Source: Catonia carolina
Lineage: Eukaryota > Arthropoda > Insecta > Hemiptera > Achilidae
Length of the DNA stretch: 64,000 bases
Assembly: GCA_035578175.1 (NCBI GenBank)
Contig: JAQMRL010000002.1
Coordinates: forward strand, 102,526,748 to 102,590,747
Reading direction: 5' to 3'
Shown: in pieces, positions 54,640-64,000 of the stretch
Numbering within the stretch: the stretch's first letter is position 1
Layout of the letters: each line of letters opens with the position of its first letter
Notes under the pieces: model-generated
What the model saw: the letters and a program-made list of their open reading frames with translations, nothing else
Databases searched by the model: none
Told to the model about the DNA's origin: nothing
Position numbers and translations under genes: made by a program

Positions 54640-55080
54640 TACCTAAGTGTAGAAATTAATTGTATGGAGTGGAGACTTGGACGTTGACGAAGGCAACCAC
54701 TGCTAAACTTGAAGCCTTCGAACTTTGGTTGTACAGAAGAATGTTGAAGATACCATGGACGGACAGAGTGACCAACACCGAGGTACTGCGCCGAATGAGC
54801 AAGAAACCGGAGGTAATAAACATCACAAAGTGTCGCAAGTTGGAATACCTTGGTCATATTATGAGGAACCACGGTAGATATGAACTGTTGCAGCGCATCC
54901 TGCAGGGTAGATTGGATGGTGGAAGACGGCCAGGCCGAAGAAGAATATCCTGGCTTGCTAACCTGAGAGACTGGTATGGACAAAGCTCAGCCCAACTTTT
55001 CCGCATTGCAGAGGACAGGACCAAGATAGCTATGATGGTAGCCAACGGTCGAACCGGACAGGCACGTTAAGAAGAAGAAG
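54640..55080 (+). pseudogene. LINE ORF2 C-terminal domain, intact for 136 codons
   Basis: An open frame ending at 55070 reads GVETWTLTKATTAKLEAFEL, WLYRRMLKIPWTDRVTN, KCRKLEYLGHIMRNHGRY, GRRPGRRRISWLANLRDW and AEDRTKIAMMVANGR. This is the C-terminal region of an arthropod endonuclease-RT LINE, past the RT palm. It is followed at once by a GAAGAAGAAG tail (55070-55080), marking the true 3' end of the element. The sequence has no stop or shift, so it is the youngest of the LINE ends here apart from the jockey copy. It is severely 5'-truncated; the frame has no start codon of its own. Confidence 0.9.
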
Positions 55081-55609
55081 ACATAAATTTAAGACATGCA
55101 CAAAATATACCTAATTTCAACGTTTCCGTAAGAAAGTCAAAGCCATTGATTGCTTTATACAAAGGGCTGTGCAAAGCAAATAGTAGGCCTACTTTGCTAC
55201 AAATTCAAATTTATTATTCTTCTTAACTTTCCTGTTTCAGTGTAGCTAATAAAAGAAACTTATTTTTAAGTTTATTGGGAAATAAACGAACTCTTTTACC
55301 GGTTTTATTACTGATACTTAAAAAATGGAAAACAAAACAAATTGTGCTTGTTGGTAACTGTGCAATTTTGCGCCTGATTTGACATATATAAGTATGTTGT
55401 CTTATAAATTTGTACGTGCGAGTACTTTTGATTTTGCAAAAGATTTTCGCAGTGATGTTTACAGCTTTTTTTAATGTATTTGTATTGTCTTGAGTTTATT
55501 TTCTTTTTAACAGGCAATTTGATATTATTATTTATGAAAATCAATAACGTAACATTACCACACAATAATTTTTCGTTGTAAATAACTGTCTTTCCAGTGT
55601 TTTAAGGGC
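55081..55609. other. Intergenic stretch
   Basis: Nothing recognisable. Confidence 0.4.
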
Positions 55610-55810
55610 CTACCCTTACGTCTTTTGGTTTTCGATATTTCTGATTTTGCCCAATTTGCACACACTTTGCACACACTTTTTTATTCTGTCCACATGAGCT
55701 CTCTCAAACATTCCTCGTGATCTTGCCCATCTTACAATATCGTGTATGCCAAGTTCCTCTCTGATACCGTCACTTCTTAGCCGAGCTCTAAATGTGACTC
55801 CATTTATAGT
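55610..55810 (-). pseudogene. LINE ORF2 C-terminal remnant
   Basis: The minus-strand frame GVTFRARLRSDGIREELGIH then DIVRWARSRGMFERAHVDRI fits the 'R...IR.ELGI..I......R...HV.RM' stretch of endonuclease-RT LINEs. The remnant at 60890 has DEEIRSELGIYNFNAKIKDY at the same position. Confidence 0.7.
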
Positions 55811-55984
55811 CCCCAATATTATTTAATAGGTATTGTAAACATTTTATACTATAAAAAAATTATGCCTGACAAAACTGAAAGATTAGAAGCCAATCAGAAA
55901 ATATTTTTAAAGTAATTCTACATTATAGGTCAGGATAAAAAAAGAAATTATAAAAAGAGAACTTGGACGGACCTCTTCTTTCTT

Positions 55985-56142
55985 ACTTTACGTGTGACTG
56001 TTTTGTAATTCTGTTAATGCAGACGGTGGATAATGATGATATATGGAAATGAGTGATGAAAAAATGCCAGACCTAACCGGGAATCGAATCCGGGACGCTG
56101 GCGTAGAAGCCAGTTGCACTAATCACTACGCCAACGGACGGA
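55985..56142 (-). mobile_element. S3 SINE, copy 6
   Basis: Minus strand: CCGTCCGTTGGCGTAGTGATT, CAACTGGCTTCTACGCCAGC, B-box GATTCGATTCC, CGGTTAGGTCTGGCATTTTT, ACTCATTTCCATATATCATC and tail beta CCACCGTCTGCATTAACAG. Confidence 0.9.
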
Positions 56143-57291
56143 ACTAATGGAAAACAGAATAGAATTTAAAAGGAAACTTGGCAATATAAAAGCGTTTTTT
56201 GGAACGCTCTTAGTCCAACCAGTTGGACTAAGAAATAAAAAAAATTTCAGAAAAATCATGAAGGATAATGGAGACAGTGAAAAAACAGAAAATTCGATAT
56301 TCTTCCTTATCTAGTTAAGGAAGTATAAGTCATCACCTGAATTTATCTTGTAATCGTAAGTAATAATTACTTATTAATAATAATTACTTTAATGAGTCTA
56401 ATTATTAGACTATTTTAAGATTTGCAAGTTACGACGGGTTTGTCTTACACATCACGTTGTACGAAAATATTTTTAATTCAAGATATAATGAAGTATAAAG
56501 ACAACACGATGTACGAATTCTTATACTATATTATAAACATATTTTGCTTAGACATTGATTTAAGTGGCGTATATATATTTATAATATCTCACAAAACATA
56601 CGAAATCTTTTGTAAAAAAAAATCAAAACTCTTGTTTCTTCACACGAGATTCCACTACTAAACTCCACTTGACCCAAATAACTTTTATAATAAATTTTAC
56701 AACTTACTTTTCGTTAACATCACAAAACGTGTTTTGAACGATGACCAATTCCAAGTAGTTATCATGTGTTTACAACTAACTTAACAAGAAACTTTTTAAC
56801 TTGTGTAACATAAAAAGTACGCACGAGCGCATACAAATACAAACGGGCAGATAAAACTGAAATAAAGAAAAAGACAAGAATAAAAACCATCAATAATTTA
56901 AAAGTTTTTCCACGTCACTGAAACTCTTTACTTCAATGCATTTTTCTAGTTTCTCACATATTATAGAGTATGTATGTTTTTAGAAAAAATAAAACTAATT
57001 TCATTCAAGTTTCGTGCATTTCTATTGTAAATAAATGTAATTTATTATTATTTAAGATAAATTTATTTTTTTATACAACGTTAATAATTTAGGATATGGA
57101 ACGAGGGAAATGGTACCTATCATACTTTTAGGAAACAAATAAAATTTTCTGGCAGAACAACTGGAAGGATTAAGAAAGGTCGTGGTAAAATTTCGTCAGA
57201 ATCTCAAATCGTTCATAAATTTTCATTTAAGAGTAGCTAATATTCTTGAGAAACCCATTTGGTCTGAAGTTGAATTGAATGAGGACGATTT
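56143..57291. other. Intergenic stretch
   Basis: A short palindrome AGTCCAACCAGTTGGACT lies at 56212-56229. Otherwise AT-rich. Confidence 0.45.
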
Positions 57292-57740
57292 TGTGTTGTT
57301 TAGGTCATCAGCCGAAAGGCTAGTTTGAATCTCTAGAGGCTTTACTAAGTAAAACGAGGAGTGAGGTGATTTACAATTGCCTTCCTCATAAGTGGAAAAG
57401 TATGCTTATCAGTATGCCCGGCCTTCTGTAAGGCATCTACCCTGCAAATGACACCTAAAGATATGGGATGAATTGATGTTCCATAGCCGAGCGAGTGAGA
57501 GGGAGATATGTGTACATACCATTCACCACAGGGTCTGGCTGTATAATGAAATTCATTATACTCTCAGAGGAGATAACTCTGACAAGTGTCTTTTACACCT
57601 CTACTGCTTCTGTTTTTAAATTCTTTAGTCATATAATTGGCTGACCACGTGATAAGAAACAGAACTATTTTTTTAGCCCTAGAACTAGCAGATCAAGTGT
57701 AAATAATTTAACACTCCACTTGTCTGTTATGGACAAGAGA
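57292..57740 (+). mobile_element. S5 repeat, copy 7 (with ~60-bp internal insert)
   Basis: TTGTTTAGGTCATCAGCCGAA, GTTTGAATCTCTAGAGG, CCTTCCTCATAAGTGGAAAA, then about 60 foreign bases (57458-57518, GATATGGGATGAATTGATG and on), then CATTCACCACAGGGTCTGGC, GATAAGAAACAGAACTATTT and CACTCCACTTGTCTGTTATG. Confidence 0.87.
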
Positions 57741-57934
57741 ACTATTTAAAAAATATTTATGAATTCATTGCCCATTTCATAGAATTGTGTTACTTACATC
57801 CAAGTAAGTTTTCCCGCTTGTTAGAAAAGTAGAAATTTTAAAATAGTTACTTCTAAAACTTATAAAATCATAATGTATATGTACTTTTCAAAACACCGAT
57901 CAACCTTTTTCTTAACGTTTGCAAAAAAGATTTG

Positions 57935-58190
57935 AAACAGGAACCCTTACTGGATACATTAGAGAAAAGAATGTTGAGATATTATGGTCATATCTTTCGA
58001 ATGCATGATGAAAGATTGCCAACGAGAGTTTTGGAAGTAAGACCTGGGTGAAGGAAAAATAACGGAAGGGCCAAATTTAAGTGGGAAAAATATCTCAAAA
58101 AAATAAGTAGGAAGAGAAGTAAGGTGCTCCGGGAAGTGAAAAGAATGACTTTGGACAGGAGAGAGTTTGGTACTTGGCTGTACCACTCCG
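57935..58190 (+). pseudogene. LINE ORF2 C-terminal remnant
   Basis: LEKRMLRYYGHIFRMHDERL then PTRVLEV, and after a stop GRAKFKWEKYLKKISRK, then LDRREFGTWL: the 'R.L.Y.GHI.RM...RLP..V' signature and C-terminal end of endonuclease-RT LINEs. This is a different subfamily from the copy at 54640. Confidence 0.75.
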
Positions 58191-59099
58191 ACGCTGTAAA
58201 ACAGAAAAGTGTGATGACAAAGAAGAAAAAAGATAAATTTGCAATACTACTCTGTATCATGATTTTAACTTCGTAATCACCGTCTAAAAAAAAATTATGG
58301 AAAATTTCTAATGTATGTTATAAGTGTTATTTCCACTTGCCAGGACTGTAATAAATAAATGTAAATTTTCCTAAGGATCTCCCGCCAGTTCCGGTGGAAA
58401 GTCGCTTTGAATTGTTGGGTAACAATAGTTGGGCAAAAATATTTGTCTGGTGATCAACTTTCCGCTAGGCTATACATTAAAAAACACCACTAAGATGTCC
58501 CTGTTAAAAAATAAGTCTTCATACGTCAACATTTTAGCTGGGTGATAGTATAAAACATGTTTAGGACAGTTCACGATTTTTTTATAAATAGTCTCACCCC
58601 GTTTTTATCCTTTAGGTGCAAGTGATAACGATATGAATGCTTTAATTTTTCTCGTCAACCGTTATGGAGCAAATGTGTTGATTTTCAGCTGTGTAGTTGC
58701 TGCCAATCTTATGTAACCGAGTAGTTCTTGTTTATTACAGAATTTCTGTCATGTCTTTGGTAAATTTCATTTATTCATAATTATAAAACTTAATTATTGA
58801 TGTACAATAGACGACTTTATAGAGATTGGTTAGAAATGATTGAACTGAAATAAGTATAGTTATTAATTGAAATATTTTGTAAGGATCAGTTACAGAGTGC
58901 ACTTTATACGTCATATATACCAACCACCATTTGCTCTGATAGTGCACTATTTTAATAGAACACTAAGTTTACGGTTGAGGTTCAGTACAAAAGCTTATTA
59001 GTGGAAGTACTTGCAATTGTGTAATAATACAGAGAGAAGCTGTTTTAATCTATCTCTAGACTAGAGAACTCTAATAGTAGTACATAAAAGATGTACTTT
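58191..59099. other. Intergenic stretch
   Basis: Nothing recognisable. Confidence 0.4.
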
Positions 59100-59162
59100 G
59101 TAATACCGGGTGCCTTTAATGTTTTGTAACAGCTGAAATAAAAACTAAGTTATTTTATAAAG

Positions 59163-59346
59163 AATTTTTTTAAATTAATTTATTTAAAGTCGTATCAACT
59201 GCTTGATCATTCGCGACTACGGTGGACTATGTAACATTAACTGTGGGATTTGACACGTAAATATTTTCAGACCCTCGCCGGGAATCGAACCCGGGACCTC
59301 TGCGTGGCAGGTCAATGCGCTAACCACTACGCTTACGGAGGCGGCC
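59163..59346 (-). mobile_element. S2 SINE, copy 8
   Basis: Minus strand: GGCCGCCTCCGTAAGCGTAG, B-box GGTTCGATTCC, CGGCGAGGGTCTGAAAATAT and tail alpha GTCGCGAATGATCAAGCAGTT then GATACGACTTTAAATAAAT. It sits inside the duplicated segment described at 59100. Confidence 0.9.
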
Positions 59347-59373
59347 AAATGTTTTTAATAGGCTTCTAAACAT

Positions 59374-59526
59374 AAAAATCTAGTGTGAAACACACACAAC
59401 TTTCTCTTACTAGTGCAAATAATAAACAATATTAGTAATAATAAATTAGAAATAAACAAAAAGCTAACCTCAAAAACATAACCTTATTTTAATCATGAGT
59501 GAAAGACGCAAAATGAAAATCAACCT
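59374..59526 (-). mobile_element. H element, copy 9 (3' end only)
   Basis: Plus strand: TCTAGTGTGAAACACACACAAC, TTTCTCTTACTAGTGC, AACCTCAAAAACATAACC and GAGTGAAAGACGCAAAATG, stopping abruptly at CAACCTGCATAAAATC, where the second duplicated phrase begins. Confidence 0.85.
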
Positions 59527-60000
59527 GCATAAAATCGCTTATTGTTTGCTGTCGTAATCCCGAAAACTTTGATAATGGCGCATTTTTTTGCAGCGTCTCA
59601 TGAACATGACATCTGTGTGCGTAACGTTGCATAACAATGTTTTCAACAGCTGAAATAAAAACTTAAGTAATTTTATCAAGAAATAAATATTTTTAATAGG
59701 CTTTCATACATAAAAATTAAATTAAAAAAATTATAAGCAGTGTAACTGAGAATTTGATAATGCTTATAACCGAATTCTAAATACAAGGTGTGCTTAAGTT
59801 TTCTAGTAAAATATTTCTTCTACTTTATTCTAGTTCATTATCGATTACAAGAAAGTGTTGGTACATTTTCTCTATTGCCTGGCTGCATAAAATCACTAAT
59901 TGTTTGCTGTCGTAATGCCGAAAACTTTGATGGTGACACATTTTTATCAGCGTCTCAAGAACATGACATACACACACACACGGTGTGCGTATTGTTGTAC

Positions 60001-60416
60001 AGCTATACGTACTGCAGTATTATTTCAAGTGGTTTTGCTGCTTGTAAATGTGAAATAATCCGTTCCCTGGTGCACTTATTCAGTTTCTTTCAGTTTTATT
60101 ATCAGTTTCTCTTAGACCTTCGCCGGAGTCCGGCTTGATTATGAAAATTATTTCTTTGTAAAATGAAGACCTTCATCGTCAGCTTACAGCTAATTTTTCA
60201 CAGTAACTCTAATTATAATTCTCACTTAAGATTATACACTGTTTGCCAACACCATTCCGAATATGCGATAATATTAAATTTAGCTATTTTTGGATAATTT
60301 TTTTGTTATTAAGCACATTTTTCGGATTATTCGAACATTACGAAATCTGAACAGGTCGTGGTCCCAATTAGTTCGGATTAGTAGAATTGTTGTTCATATG
60401 CATTACTCTTAAATTA
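60001..60416. other. Intergenic stretch
   Basis: TTTCGGATTATTCGAACATT at about 60319 resembles a pogo-type terminal motif. Nothing else. Confidence 0.4.
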
Positions 60417-60654
60417 TGGATATCCCACGGAATTTGAACCATAAAGAATAGCATTGATTTCAATTTTTTTGTTAATGTTTTCTTCCCACGAATAAATGAA
60501 GACTTGCTATAATTAGGAATCGTTAGAAAATGATTAGACCTTTAAAAAATATCAATTTCATTACATTTTAAGATGTATTATAGCTTAAAATACATACATT
60601 TTTAAACAGTTTTCTATTTTAAGTATTGTAAATTTTATGAAGCAATTAGCTTGC

Positions 60655-60770
60655 CTGTTTGGAGTAGTGGTTAGCGTTGTAGTGTAGGAAGATGATAATT
60701 GGTTGGTGGTTCGAATCGATCAGCGGGAAAAAATTTTTATTATTAAAAAAATATTGGTGGAATTAAATTA
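60655..60770 (+). mobile_element. tRNA-headed SINE, diverged
   Basis: GCCTGTTTGGAGTAGTGGTTAG and B-box GGTTCGAATCG then a T-rich linker. Related to S2/S3 heads but without tail alpha or beta. Confidence 0.6.
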
Positions 60771-60889
60771 TAATAATCAATAATATTAGGTATAATTTAT
60801 TTTTGTTTTATAAATAAAAAAATTCTTCTTCCAACCAAGGATTTGGTTGCAGCCTGTTCCGAAATTACTGTCTATATCATCTATCTCAT

Positions 60890-61140
60890 ATTTTCCTAGG
60901 TCTACCGACATCCCTTTTACCTTCTAGGGCATACCAATGGGCCTGCTTAGGTATCCTGTGATCTGAAATCCTTGCCATGTGCTGTCTCCAACTTCGGCGA
61001 TAATCCTTTATCTTTGCGTTGAAGTTGTAAATACCCAATTCTGACCTTATTTCCTCATCCCTTATTCTTTCCAAGCGTGTATATTTAATCCCTTAATCCT
61101 TCGCAGAAACCTCATCTCTGCCGTCTGTATTCTCAGCTCT
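60890..61140 (-). pseudogene. LINE ORF2 C-terminal remnant
   Basis: The minus-strand frame gives the ERIRDEEIRSELGIYNFN block, KIKDYRRSWRQHMARISDHR and GKRDVGRPRK. In order, these are the final conserved blocks of an endonuclease-RT LINE. It is the same class as the scraps at 7235 and 17195. It lies inside the TIR element at 60417-61496. Confidence 0.82.
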
Positions 61141-61164
61141 TGGTTTTTGTTGTCGAAAAAATTA

Positions 61165-61256
61165 TTCAATCTAAAAAAAAGATTACCTTCAGATTTGACC
61201 CGGGCTTACTCAATGATGGACCAGTACGCTAACCATCACTCCACAGAGGTCACAGA
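61165..61256 (-). mobile_element. Degraded SINE head
   Basis: Minus strand: GACCTCTGTGGAGTGATGG, TTAGCGTACTGG and a B-box-like GGGTCAAATCT. Too decayed to assign. Confidence 0.5.
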
Positions 61257-61496
61257 AATATAATGTAAAACTAATGGTATTTTAACAGACACAGTTGCTT
61301 TTACGTATAAAAATGATTTTATGCTGAAACACAGCTTAAAATGTGTTCATAGTGATATTTTGTAAAGGTCTAAACATTTTCTAATGATTCTAAATTATAA
61401 CAAGTCTTAATTTATTCGTGGGAAGAAAAAATTAACAATTTATTGAAAATCAATGCTATTACCCACCCTATGGATCAAATTCTCTGGGACACCTGG

Positions 61497-62347
61497 TATA
61501 TGTACGTATATACACTATCACTAAATTTCCGATCAATTATCTATTCACACTAAATTTTCTAAACTTCACCAGTTTGTAGACTTTTTGACACCCGGTATTC
61601 TTGTACTGCACCTATAGATGCGATATTATCTATTGCTTGCTGGTGATCATTAATACTGGTAGGTATACCATACCTAAGATCTTTTTCACTTCATGATTGA
61701 TATGAAAAAACATAAGAAAAGCTTTAATATTAATAAAAACAGACATTACTTGATTATGAATTTAAATCCACGATTTCCAATTATTTTTCGGTATTTAAGG
61801 AATAACTTAAAGTAAATAACGAATTACTCATTTGTAATCTGTTTCATCAGAAATAAATAAATATCCTCATTATTTATTGTCGTGGTTCACGATTTATTAA
61901 AAACTTACAAAAAACTAAAGAAATGGAGTAAAAAATGGCAACTGTTAGTAAATTTTTCTTTGTATCAGGAAAATATCGTTAAAGGTTATTCCATAAAAAA
62001 TAGTGATTAAGTTTTTATCAAAGAGAAGCACGATTTAAATTGGCGAAGTCATAAACTGATTTTTTTTTTAAATAACAAAATATAAATTAACATGAACGAG
62101 TTACAATGTAATTCACCTCGAAAAAGGTAAGAGATAATAAGAATAAAATACATACATTCACAAAATATTATATTTGTAAAATATTTTTACAATGAATTAT
62201 TTAAAATTATTTTACCGGCTTCAAAAAGACCACATTGAGTATAAAATACATATTTTTTCTCTTAAATTTAAACTTTGAATTCGTCAAAGTAAAAACATAT
62301 GAAATAAAAAATAAACTTTTTTTTTACTACGTAAAGTAATTAATTCT
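61497..62347. other. Intergenic stretch
   Basis: GACACCCGGTA at about 61589 is another CCGGGTGTC-type end next to TA. Otherwise AT-rich. Confidence 0.4.
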
Positions 62348-62470
62348 GAGCTTTTTGGTGTAGTGGTCTGCTCAACTGGTTTCTAGTGTATTTGGATAAA
62401 ATAATAATTAACATTTTTCATCTCTTATTCTCATAAATAACCCTTCATAGTCTGCATTAATCTTAATCCT
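62348..62470 (+). mobile_element. S3 SINE, copy 7 (strongly decayed)
   Basis: CTTTTTGGTGTAGTGGTCTG, CAACTGGTTTCTA and a short piece of tail beta (ATAGTCTGCATTAATC). The B-box region is lost. Confidence 0.55.
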
Positions 62471-62825
62471 AGTGTACTAGTACATTAGTGTACATCCTAG
62501 TTTGCCCAGAGATGAACTATGTTTTCTAGATGCGCAGTTTTTCAAGTAGCGTACTTCCATAACTCGAAATTTCTATAATTCGAATTAAATTTGGTTTCTT
62601 CCCTAGTATTTACTCGTTAATTTACGTTAAACAATTAACTCGATGTTCTTGTTTGAGATTTTTTTTAAATCCTAATTCTTTTTTGTTTTTAACGCAAATG
62701 TATACGGTAGTAGAAGAAGGGGTGTTAAATTTTAGCTGCGAGAATTTCGCGGAAAAACCTTCCCATATCAGGTGATCAAAGCGATGCAACAAGGTCATAC
62801 CAAATTTAAAGCCAGTAGTAGAAGA
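62471..62825. other. Intergenic stretch
   Basis: ATAACTCGAAATTTCTATAATT at about 62560 looks like a short DNA-element end. Nothing else. Confidence 0.35.
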
Positions 62826-63740
62826 AATGAAAAAAAAAATCTGGTGTGAAACACTCACACAACTTTCTCTTGCCAATGCAAATAATTAACAATAAACCTA
62901 ACATAGAAATAAACAAAAAACATAACCTTATTTTAATCATGAGTGAAAGACGCAAAATGAAAATCGACCTCAGTTTGGCTTAAAAATACGGAAAATCACT
63001 TTCACGCTAAACTAGGTTGTGTAGAGAAAAATGCTTTAAATAAAAGTTGTAGATCTTTCAATTTACTGTAAATTTTATCATAAACATTTTTGTCGTAAAA
63101 TGCATACTAAGGACGAAATCTTAAAATAATCATTTTTCACATGTTTTCGTGAGAAAAAAACCAGAAAATCGCTTTTTACCGCTAAACTAAGCGTTGTACA
63201 AAAAAGTGTTTGAAACAAAAGTTGAAGGATTTTAAATTCTCTACGATTATTAGTATATAAATTGTTGCGCTAAAATGCATATTAAAGCCATAATCTTAAA
63301 AAAACAATTTTTTACGTGAAAACAGCCTCACCAAGAATTTCAGCAAACATGGCGCCTAACCTACCTTGTAGAGAATAAAAAATTTAGTAGTCCAGGAGAT
63401 TTTTAAAAAAATCGTAGTATCAGTTTTTGAGAAAATCGCAAAAAAGTGAAAAATTACACGAATAAACTACTACTTCCGGTTGACCGAGTTTGATGAAAAT
63501 GTTCGTGTCGGGTCCGGTAGTGGTATGTAACTTAAGTTTTAAGTTTCAAGTTCGTACGATGTTCCGTTCTTGAGTTATTTTATATATACACACACACAGA
63601 ACAATCGCTAAAAACATGTTTTTTGGGTTCAGGGGGTCTGAAAACGTGTAGATTCGGTGAAAATTCGATTTCGAAAAATCGTCGTGAAAACAATACTTTC
63701 CTTCCTAAATATTCATATAGGCAAGAGAAAGTAAAAACTA
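62826..63740 (-). mobile_element. H element, copy 10 (complete, well preserved)
   Basis: Plus-strand reading: A-run, TCTGGTGTGAAACACTCACAC, ACTTTCTCTTGCC, CAGTTTGGCTTAAAAATACGG, unit 1 (about 63004-63131), unit 2 (about 63180-63305), GGCGCCTAACCTACCTTGTAG, CTTCCGGTTGACCGAGTTTGA, a short CA tract at 63588-63598, GGGTTCAGGGGGTCTGAAAAC, TTCATATAGGCAAGAGAAAGT and AAAAAC. Both subterminal 13-mers and the stem-loop are exact. With H1 and H3 it is the best source for a consensus. Confidence 0.9.
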
Positions 63741-64000
63741 AAAATCGTCATGGAATCGTTCAAAAGTTTATTTGTGATGAAAGTGCTTCAGTTTCTAACG
63801 AAGACTGCTAAAATTACAAGCAAGCAATCAATATTACTTCCCCTGGTCAAAAGTTAAAGCACAGAAGATTTGTTTAACGCCGTTTAGTGGACAGGAACGT
63901 GGCTATCTTGACAATTTTAAATTGTAAATATTTAAGTAAATTTTACACAAAAACTTTTGAACCTAAACCTATCACCTTCAAATTTTATACACTTATTCAC
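63741..64000. other. Intergenic stretch to window end
   Basis: Nothing recognisable. Confidence 0.4.

Larger units (their letters stand above)
59100..60000 (+). repeat. Local duplications around 59.1-60.0 kb
   Basis: AACAGCTGAAATAAAAACT...TTTATAA, followed by TTTTTAATAGGCTT and ACATAAAAA, occurs at 59128-59375 (split by an S2 SINE) and at 59646-59720. A second phrase, GCATAAAATCGCTTATTG then TTTGCTGTCGTAAT, GCGTCTCATGAACATGACAT, occurs at 59527-59625 and again at 59884-59985. The two phrases alternate, suggesting a small segmental duplication later invaded by SINE and H sequences. Confidence 0.7.
60417..61496. mobile_element. DNA element with ~180-bp terminal inverted repeats, filled by younger repeats
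   Basis: The left arm 60417-60597 and right arm 61313-61496 are inverted copies, roughly 80% identical. Shared blocks read AATTTGA(A/T)CCATA, AATAGCATTGATTT, TTTCTTCCCACGAATAAAT and AGACCTTTA(A/C)AAAATATCA. Both outer edges are flanked by TA; the right terminus inverted is CCAGGTGTCCCAGAG. The middle holds a SINE-like tRNA head, a minus-strand LINE remnant and a degraded SINE head, with no transposase. It looks like a foldback-type non-autonomous Tc1/mariner relative that was later used as landing ground. Confidence 0.7.

Noticed and set aside
54639..54983. 114-codon minus-strand frame
   Set aside because: Antisense to the intact LINE C-terminal domain at 54640-55080.
1..64000. CRISPR arrays, prokaryotic operons or prophage
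   Set aside because: No regularly spaced short repeats with unique spacers, no ribosome-binding-site-led gene series, and clear eukaryotic repeat content.
1..64000. Endogenous viral sequence
   Set aside because: No capsid, polymerase or envelope motifs were recognised outside the non-LTR retrotransposons; the solo LTR has no internal region.

Overview
This is an AT-rich eukaryotic, non-coding, repeat-dominated window. There is no bacterial gene structure, no CRISPR array, no rRNA and no convincing host protein-coding gene. Dense tRNA-headed SINEs, 5'-truncated non-LTR retrotransposon ends, a jockey-type LINE and TIR DNA transposons point to an arthropod with a large genome, most likely an insect. 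A hemipteran is only a guess from the style of the repeats.

Layout. 0-8 kb: SINEs (S1, S2, S4, S5), decayed LINE ends and one complete copy (H1) of a roughly 950-bp family called H here. 8.06-8.33 kb: a perfect 131-bp inverted repeat with a 5-nt loop. 9-18 kb: SINEs, LINE tails and a truncated H copy. 18.97-19.84 kb: a Tc1/mariner-like transposon that has lost its catalytic core. 20.6-24 kb: a Helitron helicase remnant, H copies and a MULE transposase remnant. 24-33 kb: SINEs S5, S4, S3 and S2, a pogo-like MITE and H5. 34.2-35.2 kb: an S4 SINE hit twice at exactly the same site by other S4 copies. 35.7-41.3 kb: H7, split by a 4.6-kb jockey-clade LINE with ORF1 (three CCHC knuckles) and ORF2 (endonuclease plus RT, one frameshift) joined by a TAATG stop-start. 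42-46 kb: a LINE end, SINEs, a 715-bp solo LTR and a CpG-rich promoter-like patch. 47-50 kb: a TIR-bounded block containing a LINE RT remnant with a YADD box. 51-64 kb: SINEs, more LINE ends, a 1.08-kb element with ~180-bp TIRs and a complete H copy (H10).

The parts relate through nesting. Many insertions carry target-site duplications that can be read directly, so the order of events can be partly reconstructed: LINE into H7; S4b and S4c into S4a; a 209-bp insert into an S2; several remnants into the 60.4-61.5 kb TIR element. The H family has 13-bp subterminal inverted repeats, a (TG)n tract, a 3' stem-loop and T-rich insertion points, the architecture known from Helentron-associated DINE-1/HINE elements. 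SINE heads and tails are modular: the S1 head occurs with two unrelated tails. All coordinates of decayed repeats are approximate to about 5-20 bp. Family assignments come from reading motifs by eye, not from database searches.
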